Made by a program: the position numbers and the translations under genes
Assembly (NCBI GenBank): GCA_001596135.1
Contig: CP014773.1
Coordinates: 620,001 to 684,000 of the forward strand
Length of the DNA stretch: 64,000 nucleotides
Reading direction: 5' to 3'
Source: Mucilaginibacter sp. PAMC 26640
GTDB taxonomy: Bacteria; Bacteroidota; Bacteroidia; Sphingobacteriales; Sphingobacteriaceae
Part shown: positions 53,424 to 62,449 of the stretch, one piece after another
Position numbering within the stretch: position 1 is the first letter of the stretch
Layout of the letters: each line of letters opens with the position of its first letter
Notes under the pieces: generated by a model
Databases searched by the model: none
Told to the model about the DNA's origin: nothing
The model's input: the letters and a program-made list of their open reading frames with translations, nothing else

Positions 53424-55280
53424 ATGCCAGATATAATACAGCTTTTACCAGATTCGGTAGCCAACCAGATCGCCGCAGGCGAAGTGGTGCAAAGGCCCGC
53501 ATCGGCAGTAAAAGAATTGATAGAGAATGCGATAGATGCCGGGGCAGATAAGATTCAGCTGATATTAAAAGATGCGGGCAAAAGCCTGATCCAGGTTATT
53601 GATAACGGCTGCGGCATGAGCCTTACTGATGCACGCATGTGCTTTGAACGCCACGCCACTTCAAAAATCCGCAAGGCGGAAGACCTTTTTGCGATCCGTA
53701 CCATGGGTTTCCGCGGCGAAGCAATGGCTTCAATAGCAGCAATTGCGCAGGTGGAACTAAAAAGCCGACGCCATGAAGATGAATTGGGTACCTGTATTTG
53801 TATTGAGGGCAGTGAGGTAATTACACAGGAGCCATGCAGTGCTAACACCGGTACATCCATCTCCATTAAGAATCTTTTTTACAATACGCCGGCCCGCCGC
53901 AACTTCTTAAAGAGTAACCCGGTAGAGATGCGCCATATTATTGACGAATTTCAGCGCGTGGCTTTGGCCAACCCCCAGGTTTTTTTAACCATGCATCATG
54001 ACGGGCAGGAAGTTTATCACCTGCCCTCGGCTTCGCTGAAGCAGCGCATTATCCATTTACTGGGGAACAATTACAACCAGCGACTAGTGCCTGTAGAAGA
54101 AGACACCACGATCATCCGGCTTAACGGCTATGTAGGCAAACCCGAATTTGCCCGTAAAACCCGTGGCGAGCAGTTTTTTTTTGTAAACAACCGCTTTATT
54201 AAGGATGCCTATTTAAACCATGCGGTGCTGACGGCTTTTGAAGAACTATTACCGGACGAAAGCTATCCCCTGTATGTTTTATTTATAGATATCGACCCTT
54301 CCAAGATTGATATCAACGTGCATCCTACCAAAACGGAGATCAAGTACCAGGACGAAAAGGCTATTTATGCCATTATTCGCTCGGCTGTAAAACGTTCGCT
54401 CGGGAAATATAACATTACACCCACCTTAGATTTCGACCAGGAAAACAGCATTGGCCACCTTATTACGCAAAAACCTTTTGAGGAAATTATCCAGCCAACG
54501 ATTGCCTTTAACCCGGACTTTAATCCCTTCGCGGCAGAAAAACGACCTGAACGTGAATATCCGTCATACATGCGCAGTGCCAGCGATCACCGTACCGCTA
54601 TCCCTAAAAATTGGGATACGCTTTACGAGATAGCCAAAAAAGAAGAAACGCTGCAACATGAAATGCATAATACCCCAATTGCGGCAATCAACGAAACTGA
54701 GATTAGCAAAGGTGGTGAAAAACAATTTTTTCAGGTACATAACCGGTTTATCCTGTCGCAGATCAAATCGGGCTTTATGCTGATTAACCAGCAAAGCGCT
54801 CATGAGCGCATTTTATATGAGCGTTACCTGGTTCAGCTGGAGAACCATAGCGGGGTGAGTCAGCAAAGTTTATTTCCGCAATCGGTAACACTAAACAGTG
54901 CCGATTATGAGTTATTGAGAGAGCTTTTGCCTGATATCCGCGCGCTGGGATTTGATATCCGCGAATTTGGCAAAAACACCGTGGTAGTAGACGGTGTGCC
55001 CGCCGACATCACCAATGCCAACGAACACGAATTACTGGAACAATTGCTGGAAGGCTTTAAAAACAACCTGGCTATTTTAAAGTTAGATAAGCGTGATAAT
55101 CTGGCCCGGTCGCTCGCGCGTAATGCCGCTATCAAAACCGGCACTAAATTATCTATGGAAGAGATGAACCAATTAATAGACCAGCTTTTTGCCTGCCAAA
55201 TGCCAAATTTAGCCCTTAATGGCAAGCCTGTAATTACTACCTTTACATTAAACGAATTAGCCGAGCGCTTTGACAAATAA
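53424..55280 (+). CDS. mutL: DNA mismatch repair protein MutL
   Basis: A 618-residue mismatch repair ATPase. GHKL motifs: E31-LIENAIDAG, DNGCGM (60-65) and GFRGEA (95-100). The C-terminal dimerisation domain is present, but the endonuclease motif DQHAxxExxxxE reads N455-QQSAHERILYE466 (Asp and His lost), and the HGRP motif reads NGKP (599-602). Thus nicking activity is doubtful; similar loss is common in some relatives. Starts a cluster with two rhomboid genes. Confidence 0.95.
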   Translation: MPDIIQLLPDSVANQIAAGEVVQRPASAVKELIENAIDAGADKIQLILKDAGKSLIQVIDNGCGMSLTDARMCFERHATSKIRKAEDLFAIRTMGFRGEAMASIAAIAQVELKSRRHEDELGTCICIEGSEVITQEPCSANTGTSISIKNLFYNTPARRNFLKSNPVEMRHIIDEFQRVALANPQVFLTMHHDGQEVYHLPSASLKQRIIHLLGNNYNQRLVPVEEDTTIIRLNGYVGKPEFARKTRGEQFFFVNNRFIKDAYLNHAVLTAFEELLPDESYPLYVLFIDIDPSKIDINVHPTKTEIKYQDEKAIYAIIRSAVKRSLGKYNITPTLDFDQENSIGHLITQKPFEEIIQPTIAFNPDFNPFAAEKRPEREYPSYMRSASDHRTAIPKNWDTLYEIAKKEETLQHEMHNTPIAAINETEISKGGEKQFFQVHNRFILSQIKSGFMLINQQSAHERILYERYLVQLENHSGVSQQSLFPQSVTLNSADYELLRELLPDIRALGFDIREFGKNTVVVDGVPADITNANEHELLEQLLEGFKNNLAILKLDKRDNLARSLARNAAIKTGTKLSMEEMNQLIDQLFACQMPNLALNGKPVITTFTLNELAERFDK

Positions 55281-55309
55281 ATAAAGCTTAAAATACACGA
55301 TAACTAAAC

Positions 55310-56026
55310 ATGCAATCACCATTTGCCAACTTAACACCGGTTGTAAAAAACCTGATAATTATAAATGTTATTTTTTTCATTGCAACTTACGCGCTTGGTC
55401 AATACATAGATCTGGGAAAATATTTAGCAGCTTACTACCCGACAAATCCGCTATTTAAGCCTTGGCAACCTATTACGTATATGTTCATGCATGCTGGCTT
55501 TACTCACTTGCTCTTTAACATGTTTGCCGTATTCATGTTCGGCCCGCTATTGGAGCAATTGATGGGTTCAAAAAAATTCTTCAACTACTATTTTATTACA
55601 GGACTCGGGGCATTTGCATTATATATGATTGTGCAAGCAATTCAAATACATGCAATTACCGGTAGCTTTACAGTGCCTAATCCGATGATAGATAGCTCTT
55701 ATTTTCAATATGGGGGAGGCCAGGCGCAAGCAGAAAAGCTCTATGGCTTATTCAATGGCCCCATGGTTGGTGCTTCGGGCGCAGTATTTGGTATCCTGGT
55801 TGGATTCGGCCTGCTATTTCCGGATCTGGAAATGATGATAATTTTTATTCCGGTTCCGATCAAAGCTAAATATTATGCATTGGGTTATGTTGTACTGGAG
55901 CTATTTTCGGGCGTACGGCAAGCATCCGGTGATAATGTAGCCCACTTTGCACATTTGGGTGGAGCGCTCATCGGCTTTATTTTAATTAAGATTTGGGGGC
56001 TCAAAAAAACAAACAATTTTTACTAG
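55310..56026 (+). CDS. Rhomboid family serine protease
   Basis: A 238-residue intramembrane protease. Catalytic Ser in GASGAVFG and His in HFAHLGGALIGF. Six or so hydrophobic helices. Cleaves membrane-embedded substrates, here unknown. 29 bases after mutL, 33 before the second rhomboid. Confidence 0.93.
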   Translation: MQSPFANLTPVVKNLIIINVIFFIATYALGQYIDLGKYLAAYYPTNPLFKPWQPITYMFMHAGFTHLLFNMFAVFMFGPLLEQLMGSKKFFNYYFITGLGAFALYMIVQAIQIHAITGSFTVPNPMIDSSYFQYGGGQAQAEKLYGLFNGPMVGASGAVFGILVGFGLLFPDLEMMIIFIPVPIKAKYYALGYVVLELFSGVRQASGDNVAHFAHLGGALIGFILIKIWGLKKTNNFY

Positions 56027-56059
56027 CAATTGGTAGTTATCGTATTATAAACTAGCTAT

Positions 56060-56938
56060 ATGAACACGCTTTGGAAAGATATTCAATACAAAATGTTACG
56101 GTCGGGTAATAAACTTACACTGCTGATCGGCATTAACGTTGTTGTTTTTTTAGCGATAAACATTCCGGCTGTTATTGAACAGCTTTTTTCCGGCTTCGGC
56201 AATAGCGTTATCTCCTCTTTGGCCAGCGATTATCTTTTACTGCCAGCATACCTCCCCAAACTGCTTTATCGTTTCTGGACACCCATCACCTACATGTTTA
56301 TGCATGCGGGTGTGTTCCATATCTTGTTCAATATGCTTTGGCTGTACTGGATGGGCCAAATATTTGAAGAATATTTGGGCAACAAACGCACCATTGGTCT
56401 TTATTTACTTGGCGGCCTTACCGGCGGGCTCTTATTTGTAGCTGCATACAACCTTATCCCGGCTTTTACTGCTGTTAATGCTGCGCAGGGTGGCGTAATA
56501 GTTGGCGCTTCGGCAAGTGTTATGGCTGTTATTATCGCTACTGCTACCTTTCTTCCCGACTACACGATTTCAATGATGTTCATTGGCCCGGTTAAACTGA
56601 AATGGATAGCGGTATTTTACATCGTTATAGATTTTTTAGGCATCGCCGGCGGAAACGCTGGTGGTGAAATTGCTCACCTTGGCGGGGCGTTGTTCGGGTT
56701 TGTATATATCAAACAACTGCAAAAAGGGAATGATTGGATAGGCGGCATCACCAAATTGTTTGCACCTAAACCCAAGTTAAAGGTGGTTAACTTTGAAAAC
56801 AGTTCTCAAAAAAAATCATCCAATAAACCCCGGCAGGAAGATATTGATCGTATCTTAGACAAGATTTCCGTTTCGGGATACGATAGCCTGAACAAGCAGG
56901 AAAAAGAAATTTTGTTCAGAGCAAGTAATGAAGGATAA
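56060..56938 (+). CDS. Rhomboid family serine protease
   Basis: A 292-residue paralogue of the previous gene. Catalytic Ser in GASASVMA and His in EIAHLGGALFGF. It has a C-terminal cytoplasmic tail of about 60 charged residues (SSQKKSSNKPRQEDIDRIL), absent from the first rhomboid. Its end overlaps the next gene by 11 bases. Confidence 0.93.
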   Translation: MNTLWKDIQYKMLRSGNKLTLLIGINVVVFLAINIPAVIEQLFSGFGNSVISSLASDYLLLPAYLPKLLYRFWTPITYMFMHAGVFHILFNMLWLYWMGQIFEEYLGNKRTIGLYLLGGLTGGLLFVAAYNLIPAFTAVNAAQGGVIVGASASVMAVIIATATFLPDYTISMMFIGPVKLKWIAVFYIVIDFLGIAGGNAGGEIAHLGGALFGFVYIKQLQKGNDWIGGITKLFAPKPKLKVVNFENSSQKKSSNKPRQEDIDRILDKISVSGYDSLNKQEKEILFRASNEG

Positions 56939-58037
56939 AAAAAAGTTAGGCTTTTTTGGAAAACTTATTCTATGGTTTAATTATGGGTTCTGCCTGGCAT
57001 TGCTCATCAGTTACCTTGCTCCTTACATTGATCCGAGAAAGGCTTGGTTAATTGCCTTCTTTGGCCTTGCCTACCCACCGCTTTTGTTGTTCAACTTAAT
57101 TTTAGCTGGATATTGGTTGCTCCGCGGCCGCTTACACTTTTTACTTTCGGCATTAAGCATTGCCATTGGCTACCAGGTCTTGTTCAATAACATTGGCTTT
57201 CGCAGCCAAACTGATATTGCCAAACCCACGCAGCCGAACGCCCTTCGTATTATGACCTACAATGTACATGACTTTAAGCGGTATGGGGCCGGCAATGATA
57301 TTTCTACCAAGCACGAGATCTTGGAACTCATTGCCCAAAACAAACCGGATATCATCGGCATCCAGGAATTTTACACCCGCAAACGCGGCCAGTATGCAAT
57401 GATCGATTCTATCAAAAAGATCTTGAACAGTGAGTTTTATTATTTTGAACCCTTCGAGGTAAATTACGATCAGGCTTCGGGAATGGCGGTTTTTTCCAAA
57501 TACCCTATTTTCAATTTCGGGATGGTACAGCTTTCCGGCAAAACCACCGGCAACCAATGCCTGTTTGTAGATATTCAGAAAGGTGATCAAAAAATAAGAC
57601 TTTACAGCATGCACCTGCAGTCGATAAAATTTGAACCGGAGGATTATAGATATCTGGGCGAGGTATCCAAAAAAGGCAAAACCGATATGACAGCCACCAA
57701 GCGACTCGGCAGTAAACTTAAAATTGCTTTTTTAAAACGTGCCGAACAGGTTTTTACTGTAAAAGCCCACGCGCGGGAATGCCCTTATCCTTATATTTAT
57801 TCTGGTGATTTTAATGATACACCTGCGTCCTTTGCAGTTACACAGATGTCTGCCGGGATGAAAAATACTTTCCGGGTAAAGGGTTCAGGCCTGGGGCGTA
57901 CTTACAATGGCGATTTCCCTAATTACCAGATAGATTATATTATGACCAGCCCGCAGTTTGAAGTTCTGAACTACGAGATCATTAAAAAGAAACTTTCCGA
58001 CCATTATCCGGTCTGGGCAGATGTATTGCTAAAGTAA
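56928..58037 (+). CDS. Endonuclease/exonuclease/phosphatase family membrane protein
   Basis: A 369-residue protein with two to three N-terminal membrane helices (about 10-95) and an EEP domain. Motifs: TYNVHDFK, GIQEFYTRK, YSGDFNDTP and SDHYPVWAD, the metal and catalytic set of the EEP fold. The substrate could be a phosphodiester or lipid; the periplasmic or cytoplasmic side is not clear. Overlaps the rhomboid gene. Confidence 0.9.
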   Translation: MKDKKKLGFFGKLILWFNYGFCLALLISYLAPYIDPRKAWLIAFFGLAYPPLLLFNLILAGYWLLRGRLHFLLSALSIAIGYQVLFNNIGFRSQTDIAKPTQPNALRIMTYNVHDFKRYGAGNDISTKHEILELIAQNKPDIIGIQEFYTRKRGQYAMIDSIKKILNSEFYYFEPFEVNYDQASGMAVFSKYPIFNFGMVQLSGKTTGNQCLFVDIQKGDQKIRLYSMHLQSIKFEPEDYRYLGEVSKKGKTDMTATKRLGSKLKIAFLKRAEQVFTVKAHARECPYPYIYSGDFNDTPASFAVTQMSAGMKNTFRVKGSGLGRTYNGDFPNYQIDYIMTSPQFEVLNYEIIKKKLSDHYPVWADVLLK

Positions 58038-58041
58038 CCCC

Positions 58042-58884
58042 ATGCAAGTTTTAGTGACAGGAGCTTCCGGCCAATTAGGTAAAGTAACGGTTAATCATTT
58101 AAGGATCCACGGCCACACTGTAATGGGCATCGATCTTAGCCCATCGCCTGCTACAGACCATATCATAGATATCAGGGATCAACAAAGTGTTGAACATATC
58201 GCTATCGGTTTTGATGCTGTTATTCATACCGCCGCCGTTCACGGCAAACATTACGAATTGAACTATCCCAGGGAAAGTTTTATTCACACCAATATTTTGG
58301 GGACATTAAACCTGCTAAATGCGTGTGTAAAGAACGGCATTAGGAAATTTTTGCATACCAGCACAACCTCTATTTACGGCCAGGCTTTGGTTGATATCAA
58401 CAAAGCGGTTTGGGTAGACGAAGACCTGCACGTGTTGCCCCGTGATATTTATGACATCACCAAACAAACCACTGAACAACTCTGCCGCGACTTTTTCTAT
58501 AAGGAAGGTCTCCAAACATTGGTATACCGTGTAGGCCGCTTTTTGCCGGAAAATGAAAACCTGAAGCTTAACCATAGGCTTTATCGCGGGTTGGACGAAC
58601 GTGATGGCGCAGAGGCGTTCCGGCTGGCGCTAGATGTTAACTCCCCCGATTTTGAAATATTTAATATTAGCAGTGGTTCGCCCTTTAAACCAACGGACCT
58701 GGTGCAATTGAAGCAAAACCCCAAAGCTGTAATTCTAAAGTATTATCCCGAAGCGGCCGAGTATTATCGAACCAGGAATTGGGTATTTCCTGAAAGTATT
58801 GACAGAGTTTATGTTTGTGATAAGGCCAGGCGACTGCTAAACTACCAACCTAAATACACTTTTGAATATCTGTTGAATAGTTAG
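58042..58884 (+). CDS. NAD(P)-dependent epimerase/dehydratase (extended SDR)
   Basis: A 280-residue Rossmann protein. The cofactor loop is VTGASGQLGKVTV (residues 4-16) and the active site YDITK has Tyr-x-x-x-Lys. It is shorter than typical sugar epimerases (about 320) and the substrate is unknown. Starts 4 bases after the EEP gene. Confidence 0.85.
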   Translation: MQVLVTGASGQLGKVTVNHLRIHGHTVMGIDLSPSPATDHIIDIRDQQSVEHIAIGFDAVIHTAAVHGKHYELNYPRESFIHTNILGTLNLLNACVKNGIRKFLHTSTTSIYGQALVDINKAVWVDEDLHVLPRDIYDITKQTTEQLCRDFFYKEGLQTLVYRVGRFLPENENLKLNHRLYRGLDERDGAEAFRLALDVNSPDFEIFNISSGSPFKPTDLVQLKQNPKAVILKYYPEAAEYYRTRNWVFPESIDRVYVCDKARRLLNYQPKYTFEYLLNS

Positions 58885-58942
58885 ACCTAAGTAAAATCAG
58901 GCGGATAGGAAAGGATTTGTTATACTTCAATCCTAAAAATTG

Positions 58943-58950
58943 TAAGTTTG
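58943..58950 (+). promoter_or_regulatory. -7 box for cysS
   Basis: TAAGTTTG ends 5 bases before the ATG at 58956. A TTTG at 58916-58919 could be a -33 box, at a longer than usual 23-base gap. Confidence 0.6.
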
Positions 58951-58955
58951 CGCTC

Positions 58956-60446
58956 ATGGAACAAAAATTATTTGTTTACAATACATTAACACGTAAAAAA
59001 GAGGAGTTTATCCCACTGGATGCACCACATGTTGGGATGTATGTTTGCGGCCCTACCGTATATAGTGATGTCCATTTAGGCAACTGCCGCACCTTTATCA
59101 GCTTTGATCTTATCTTTCGCTACCTGCTGCATTTAGGCTATAAGGTACGTTACGTACGTAATATCACCGATGCAGGTCACCTGGAGGGCGATGCGGACGA
59201 GGGTGAAGATAAAGTTTCGAAAAAAGCAAGATTAGCGCGCCTGGAGCCGATGGAAATTGTACAGAAATATACGGTTGATTTCCATGATGTGATGCAGATC
59301 TTCAATGCCCTTCCGCCAAGTATAGAACCAACCGCCACCGGCCACATTATTGAGCAAATTGAACTAGTTAAAGAGATCATGGCCAAAGGTTTTGCTTATG
59401 AGGTTAATGGCTCGGTGTACTTTGATGTAGAAAAATACAATGAAACCCAGGATTATGGTATTCTGAACGGCCGGAAACTGGAAGATATGCTGAACAACAC
59501 CCGCGCTTTGGGTGGTCAGAACGAAAAGCACGGCAAACTCGATTTCGCCCTTTGGATAAAAGCTAAACCCGAACACCTGATGAAATGGCCTTCGCCATGG
59601 GGTGTTGGATTCCCGGGCTGGCATCTGGAATGTTCTGCCATGAGCAATAAATACCTGGGGCATAAATTTGATATTCACGGTGGCGGTATAGATTTGATGC
59701 CAACTCATCATACCAATGAAATTGCACAAAGTGTGGCGTGCTGTGGTACCAATCCGGCAAGCTACTGGCTGCATACCAACATGCTGACCACTAACGGGCA
59801 AAAAATGTCCAAATCATTAGGCAACAGTTTTTTACCGCATGAACTTTTTAACGGTACACATCCCCTGCTGAAAAAAGGTTATAGCCCAATGACCGTGCGC
59901 TTCTTCTTTATGCAGGCCAGTTACCGCAGTACGGTAGATTTTTCTAACGAAGCAATAGACGCTGCGGAGAAGTTTTATAAGACACTGGCAGAGACGGCTA
60001 AAAAGTTAACCACACTGCAACAAAACAGTTTGATTGCTGTTGATGCCGAAGCCGAAGGCGCTATAATTGCCGCCTGCCAGGATTGCTATAACGGAATGAA
60101 TGACAATTTTAATTCGCCTAAAACGTTAGAAGCACTAAATAACATATCTAAACGTGTAAACTCGTATGCTAACAACACCAGGAACTCCGGCGAACTCACA
60201 GCGGAGACCTTTGAACAAATGAAGAAAACTTACAACGACTTTTTCTTTGATGTTTTAGGATTAAAACTGGATGATAACCAAAATGCGGATACCGATGACC
60301 TGCTGGGCTTAATTATCAACCTGCGCAACCAGGCCAAAACAAATAAGGATTATGCTACTTCAGATAAAATAAGAGAAGGTTTGAAAGAGATAGGTTTCCA
60401 GCTGAACGACAATAAACAGGGAACAACAGACTGGATTAAGATTTAA
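58956..60446 (+). CDS. cysS: Cysteinyl-tRNA synthetase
   Basis: Class I synthetase charging tRNA-Cys. Start at ATG 58956 (MEQKLFVYNTLTRKKEEF), 496 residues; a 13-residue upstream extension would contain the promoter. Motifs: CGPTVYSDVHLGN (HLGN is the HIGH motif) and KMSKSLGN. The zinc ligands Cys/His are present (ECSAMSN, HTNEIAQ). Confidence 0.97.
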   Translation: MEQKLFVYNTLTRKKEEFIPLDAPHVGMYVCGPTVYSDVHLGNCRTFISFDLIFRYLLHLGYKVRYVRNITDAGHLEGDADEGEDKVSKKARLARLEPMEIVQKYTVDFHDVMQIFNALPPSIEPTATGHIIEQIELVKEIMAKGFAYEVNGSVYFDVEKYNETQDYGILNGRKLEDMLNNTRALGGQNEKHGKLDFALWIKAKPEHLMKWPSPWGVGFPGWHLECSAMSNKYLGHKFDIHGGGIDLMPTHHTNEIAQSVACCGTNPASYWLHTNMLTTNGQKMSKSLGNSFLPHELFNGTHPLLKKGYSPMTVRFFFMQASYRSTVDFSNEAIDAAEKFYKTLAETAKKLTTLQQNSLIAVDAEAEGAIIAACQDCYNGMNDNFNSPKTLEALNNISKRVNSYANNTRNSGELTAETFEQMKKTYNDFFFDVLGLKLDDNQNADTDDLLGLIINLRNQAKTNKDYATSDKIREGLKEIGFQLNDNKQGTTDWIKI

Positions 60447-60545
60447 CCAAATTTAACTTAAATAATACCTAAATATAAGCCCGGCATACTTACATTTATC
60501 ACAATCAAAAATAATAAAACTGCCATATACCCATTCTACTATACC

Positions 60546-61412
60546 ATGAAGAAATTATTAATAGCGACTGTGATTTTTGCCGCTTTCGGCCAGTCAGTAT
60601 TAGCTCAATCAATGCCTGTACAGGTTAGCAAAATAGTAAATACCGAAATTGATTTTAATAAATTAGTGGAGCGTAAAGGCATAAAAGCGGGTTTTTTAGC
60701 TGTAGCCGATCCGGAGGGTATTGTTTTTAAACCGAATGAAATTAAGATCTCCGAATTTTACAGCACTATTGATAAACAACCCGGCAAATTAAGCTGGCAG
60801 CCAAAGATTGCCCGGATCTCCGCAAATGGTGATATTGGCTTCACAGCAGGCCCTTATGTTTACCAAAACGGAAAAACTGAAGACGATAAAGTTTTCGGAG
60901 AATATCTTTCCGTTTGGAGGTTGGATGCTGCTGATAACAAATACAAATTACTTATAGACCTGGGCATTCAGCATCCAGAATCAGAGCAGGAAACCGGTAC
61001 CGATTTTAAAGAACCCGATCTGTCTAAGCAAAAAGCACCTAGCAAAGATCCCTTTAACGGAAAACTGCTGATCACAAATACCGATAAAATTTTGAACCAT
61101 TCTTTAGAACTGTCGGCCCTGGCAGCTTATAAAGAGTTTATGAGCCCTGAAGGAATGTACTATTTCCCGGGTTTCGAACCCATGACTGGCCGTGATAAGA
61201 TTTCAAAATTCATCGACAATGAGGGCATTAGTATATCTGCCACTACTGTAAATGCAGGCCGCTCAACAAGTAATGATCTGGCCTATACTTACGGGACAGC
61301 GCGAATCCGCAAGGGTAATATTGTGAACAATTACAACTACGTTCGCATTTGGGAAGTTGATACCAACCATAAATGGAATGTATTCCTGGAGATATTTTCC
61401 ACAGTAGAGTAA
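60546..61412 (+). CDS. Exported protein with two NTF2-like domains
   Basis: A 288-residue protein with signal peptide MKKLLIATVIFAAFGQSVLAQ. Two DUF4440/SnoaL-like segments are suggested: about 35-150 (ISANGDIGFTAGPYVYQNG) and 185-285 (AYTYGTARIRKGNIVNNYNYVRIW), both with the ending alternating strands typical of the NTF2 fold. No catalytic residues can be named. Followed by a bidirectional terminator. Confidence 0.75.
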   Translation: MKKLLIATVIFAAFGQSVLAQSMPVQVSKIVNTEIDFNKLVERKGIKAGFLAVADPEGIVFKPNEIKISEFYSTIDKQPGKLSWQPKIARISANGDIGFTAGPYVYQNGKTEDDKVFGEYLSVWRLDAADNKYKLLIDLGIQHPESEQETGTDFKEPDLSKQKAPSKDPFNGKLLITNTDKILNHSLELSALAAYKEFMSPEGMYYFPGFEPMTGRDKISKFIDNEGISISATTVNAGRSTSNDLAYTYGTARIRKGNIVNNYNYVRIWEVDTNHKWNVFLEIFSTVE

Positions 61413-61428
61413 AAATTCTGATACAAAT

Positions 61429-61464
61429 AAAAAAACCGCAGCCTTAAAAGCTGCGGTTTTTTTT
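61429..61464. terminator. Bidirectional terminator, NTF2-like / moxR
   Basis: AAAAAACCGCAGC with its complement GCTGCGGTTTTTT, between convergent genes. Confidence 0.87.
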
Positions 61465-61481
61465 ATTTACAAGTAATACTT

Positions 61482-62444
61482 TTAAAATAATTGCTCAATG
61501 ATATCAGCAGCGGATAATCCTTCAGCTTCTGCATGGTAGCTGCGAACAATACGATGGCTCAGTATAGGCTTTGCAACCGCTCTAACGTCTTCAATATCCG
61601 GAGAGTACTTTCCGTTTAGTACAGCATGACATTTGGCCCCCAGCACCAGGAATTGCGATGCACGCGGGCCAGCGCCCCAGTTTAATAAACGCTTGATCTG
61701 CGGCGTGGCAAACTCGCTGTCGGGCCGGGTTTTAGATACCAGCTTCACCGCGTACTCCAATACGTTATCTGCTATTGGGATATTGCGGATCAATTGCTGA
61801 AAATAAATGATCTGCCCGGCGTTTAACTGTTTATTAATGGTCACCGTATTGGTACTGGTCGTGTTCTTCACAACCTGCAGCTCCTCTTTAAAGGAAGGAT
61901 AGTTTAGAGCTACATTGAACATAAACCTGTCCAGCTGTGCTTCCGGCAAAGGGTAGGTACCCTCCTGCTCTATCGGGTTTTGGGTTGCCAGTACAAAAAA
62001 AGGTTTAGCCAGCTGATGGGTAATGCCTGCTGCCGTTACCGATTTCTCCTGCATAGCTTCTAACAAAGCGGCCTGCGTTTTTGGCGGGGTACGGTTAATT
62101 TCGTCTGCCAGTATGATGTTAGAAAAAACCGGGCCGGGGATAAACTTAAAGTTCCTGTCCTCGCCCAGGATCTCCGAGCCAATGATATCAGAAGGCATCA
62201 GATCGGGTGTGAACTGGATGCGTTTAAAGTCGAGATCCAACACCTGTGCAACGGTTTGTACCAGCAATGTTTTTGCCAGCCCCGGTACACCAACCAGCAG
62301 GCAGTGACCGTTGCTGAAGATAGAGATCAGTACGAACTTGATAACTTCATCCTGCCCGATGATCACTTTCCCAATTTCTGCACGGATTTGCTGATAGGCG
62401 TTCTTAAGCGCGTCAGCAGCCTCTACATCAGACCGGTGTTGCAT
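61482..62444 (-). CDS. MoxR family AAA+ ATPase
   Basis: A 320-residue AAA+ chaperone-like ATPase. Walker A GVPGLAKT, Walker B ILADEINR, sensor 1 ATQNPIEQEG. MoxR proteins help metal insertion or complex assembly, often with VWA proteins that are not in this window. It starts 5 bases after the SurA-like gene. Confidence 0.94.
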   Translation of the reverse strand: MQHRSDVEAADALKNAYQQIRAEIGKVIIGQDEVIKFVLISIFSNGHCLLVGVPGLAKTLLVQTVAQVLDLDFKRIQFTPDLMPSDIIGSEILGEDRNFKFIPGPVFSNIILADEINRTPPKTQAALLEAMQEKSVTAAGITHQLAKPFFVLATQNPIEQEGTYPLPEAQLDRFMFNVALNYPSFKEELQVVKNTTSTNTVTINKQLNAGQIIYFQQLIRNIPIADNVLEYAVKLVSKTRPDSEFATPQIKRLLNWGAGPRASQFLVLGAKCHAVLNGKYSPDIEDVRAVAKPILSHRIVRSYHAEAEGLSAADIIEQLF

Positions 62445-62449
62445 ATATG

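Noticed and set aside
58917..58955. Upstream extension of cysS
   Set aside because: Contains the TAAGTTTG promoter box; the start at 58956 fits the family.
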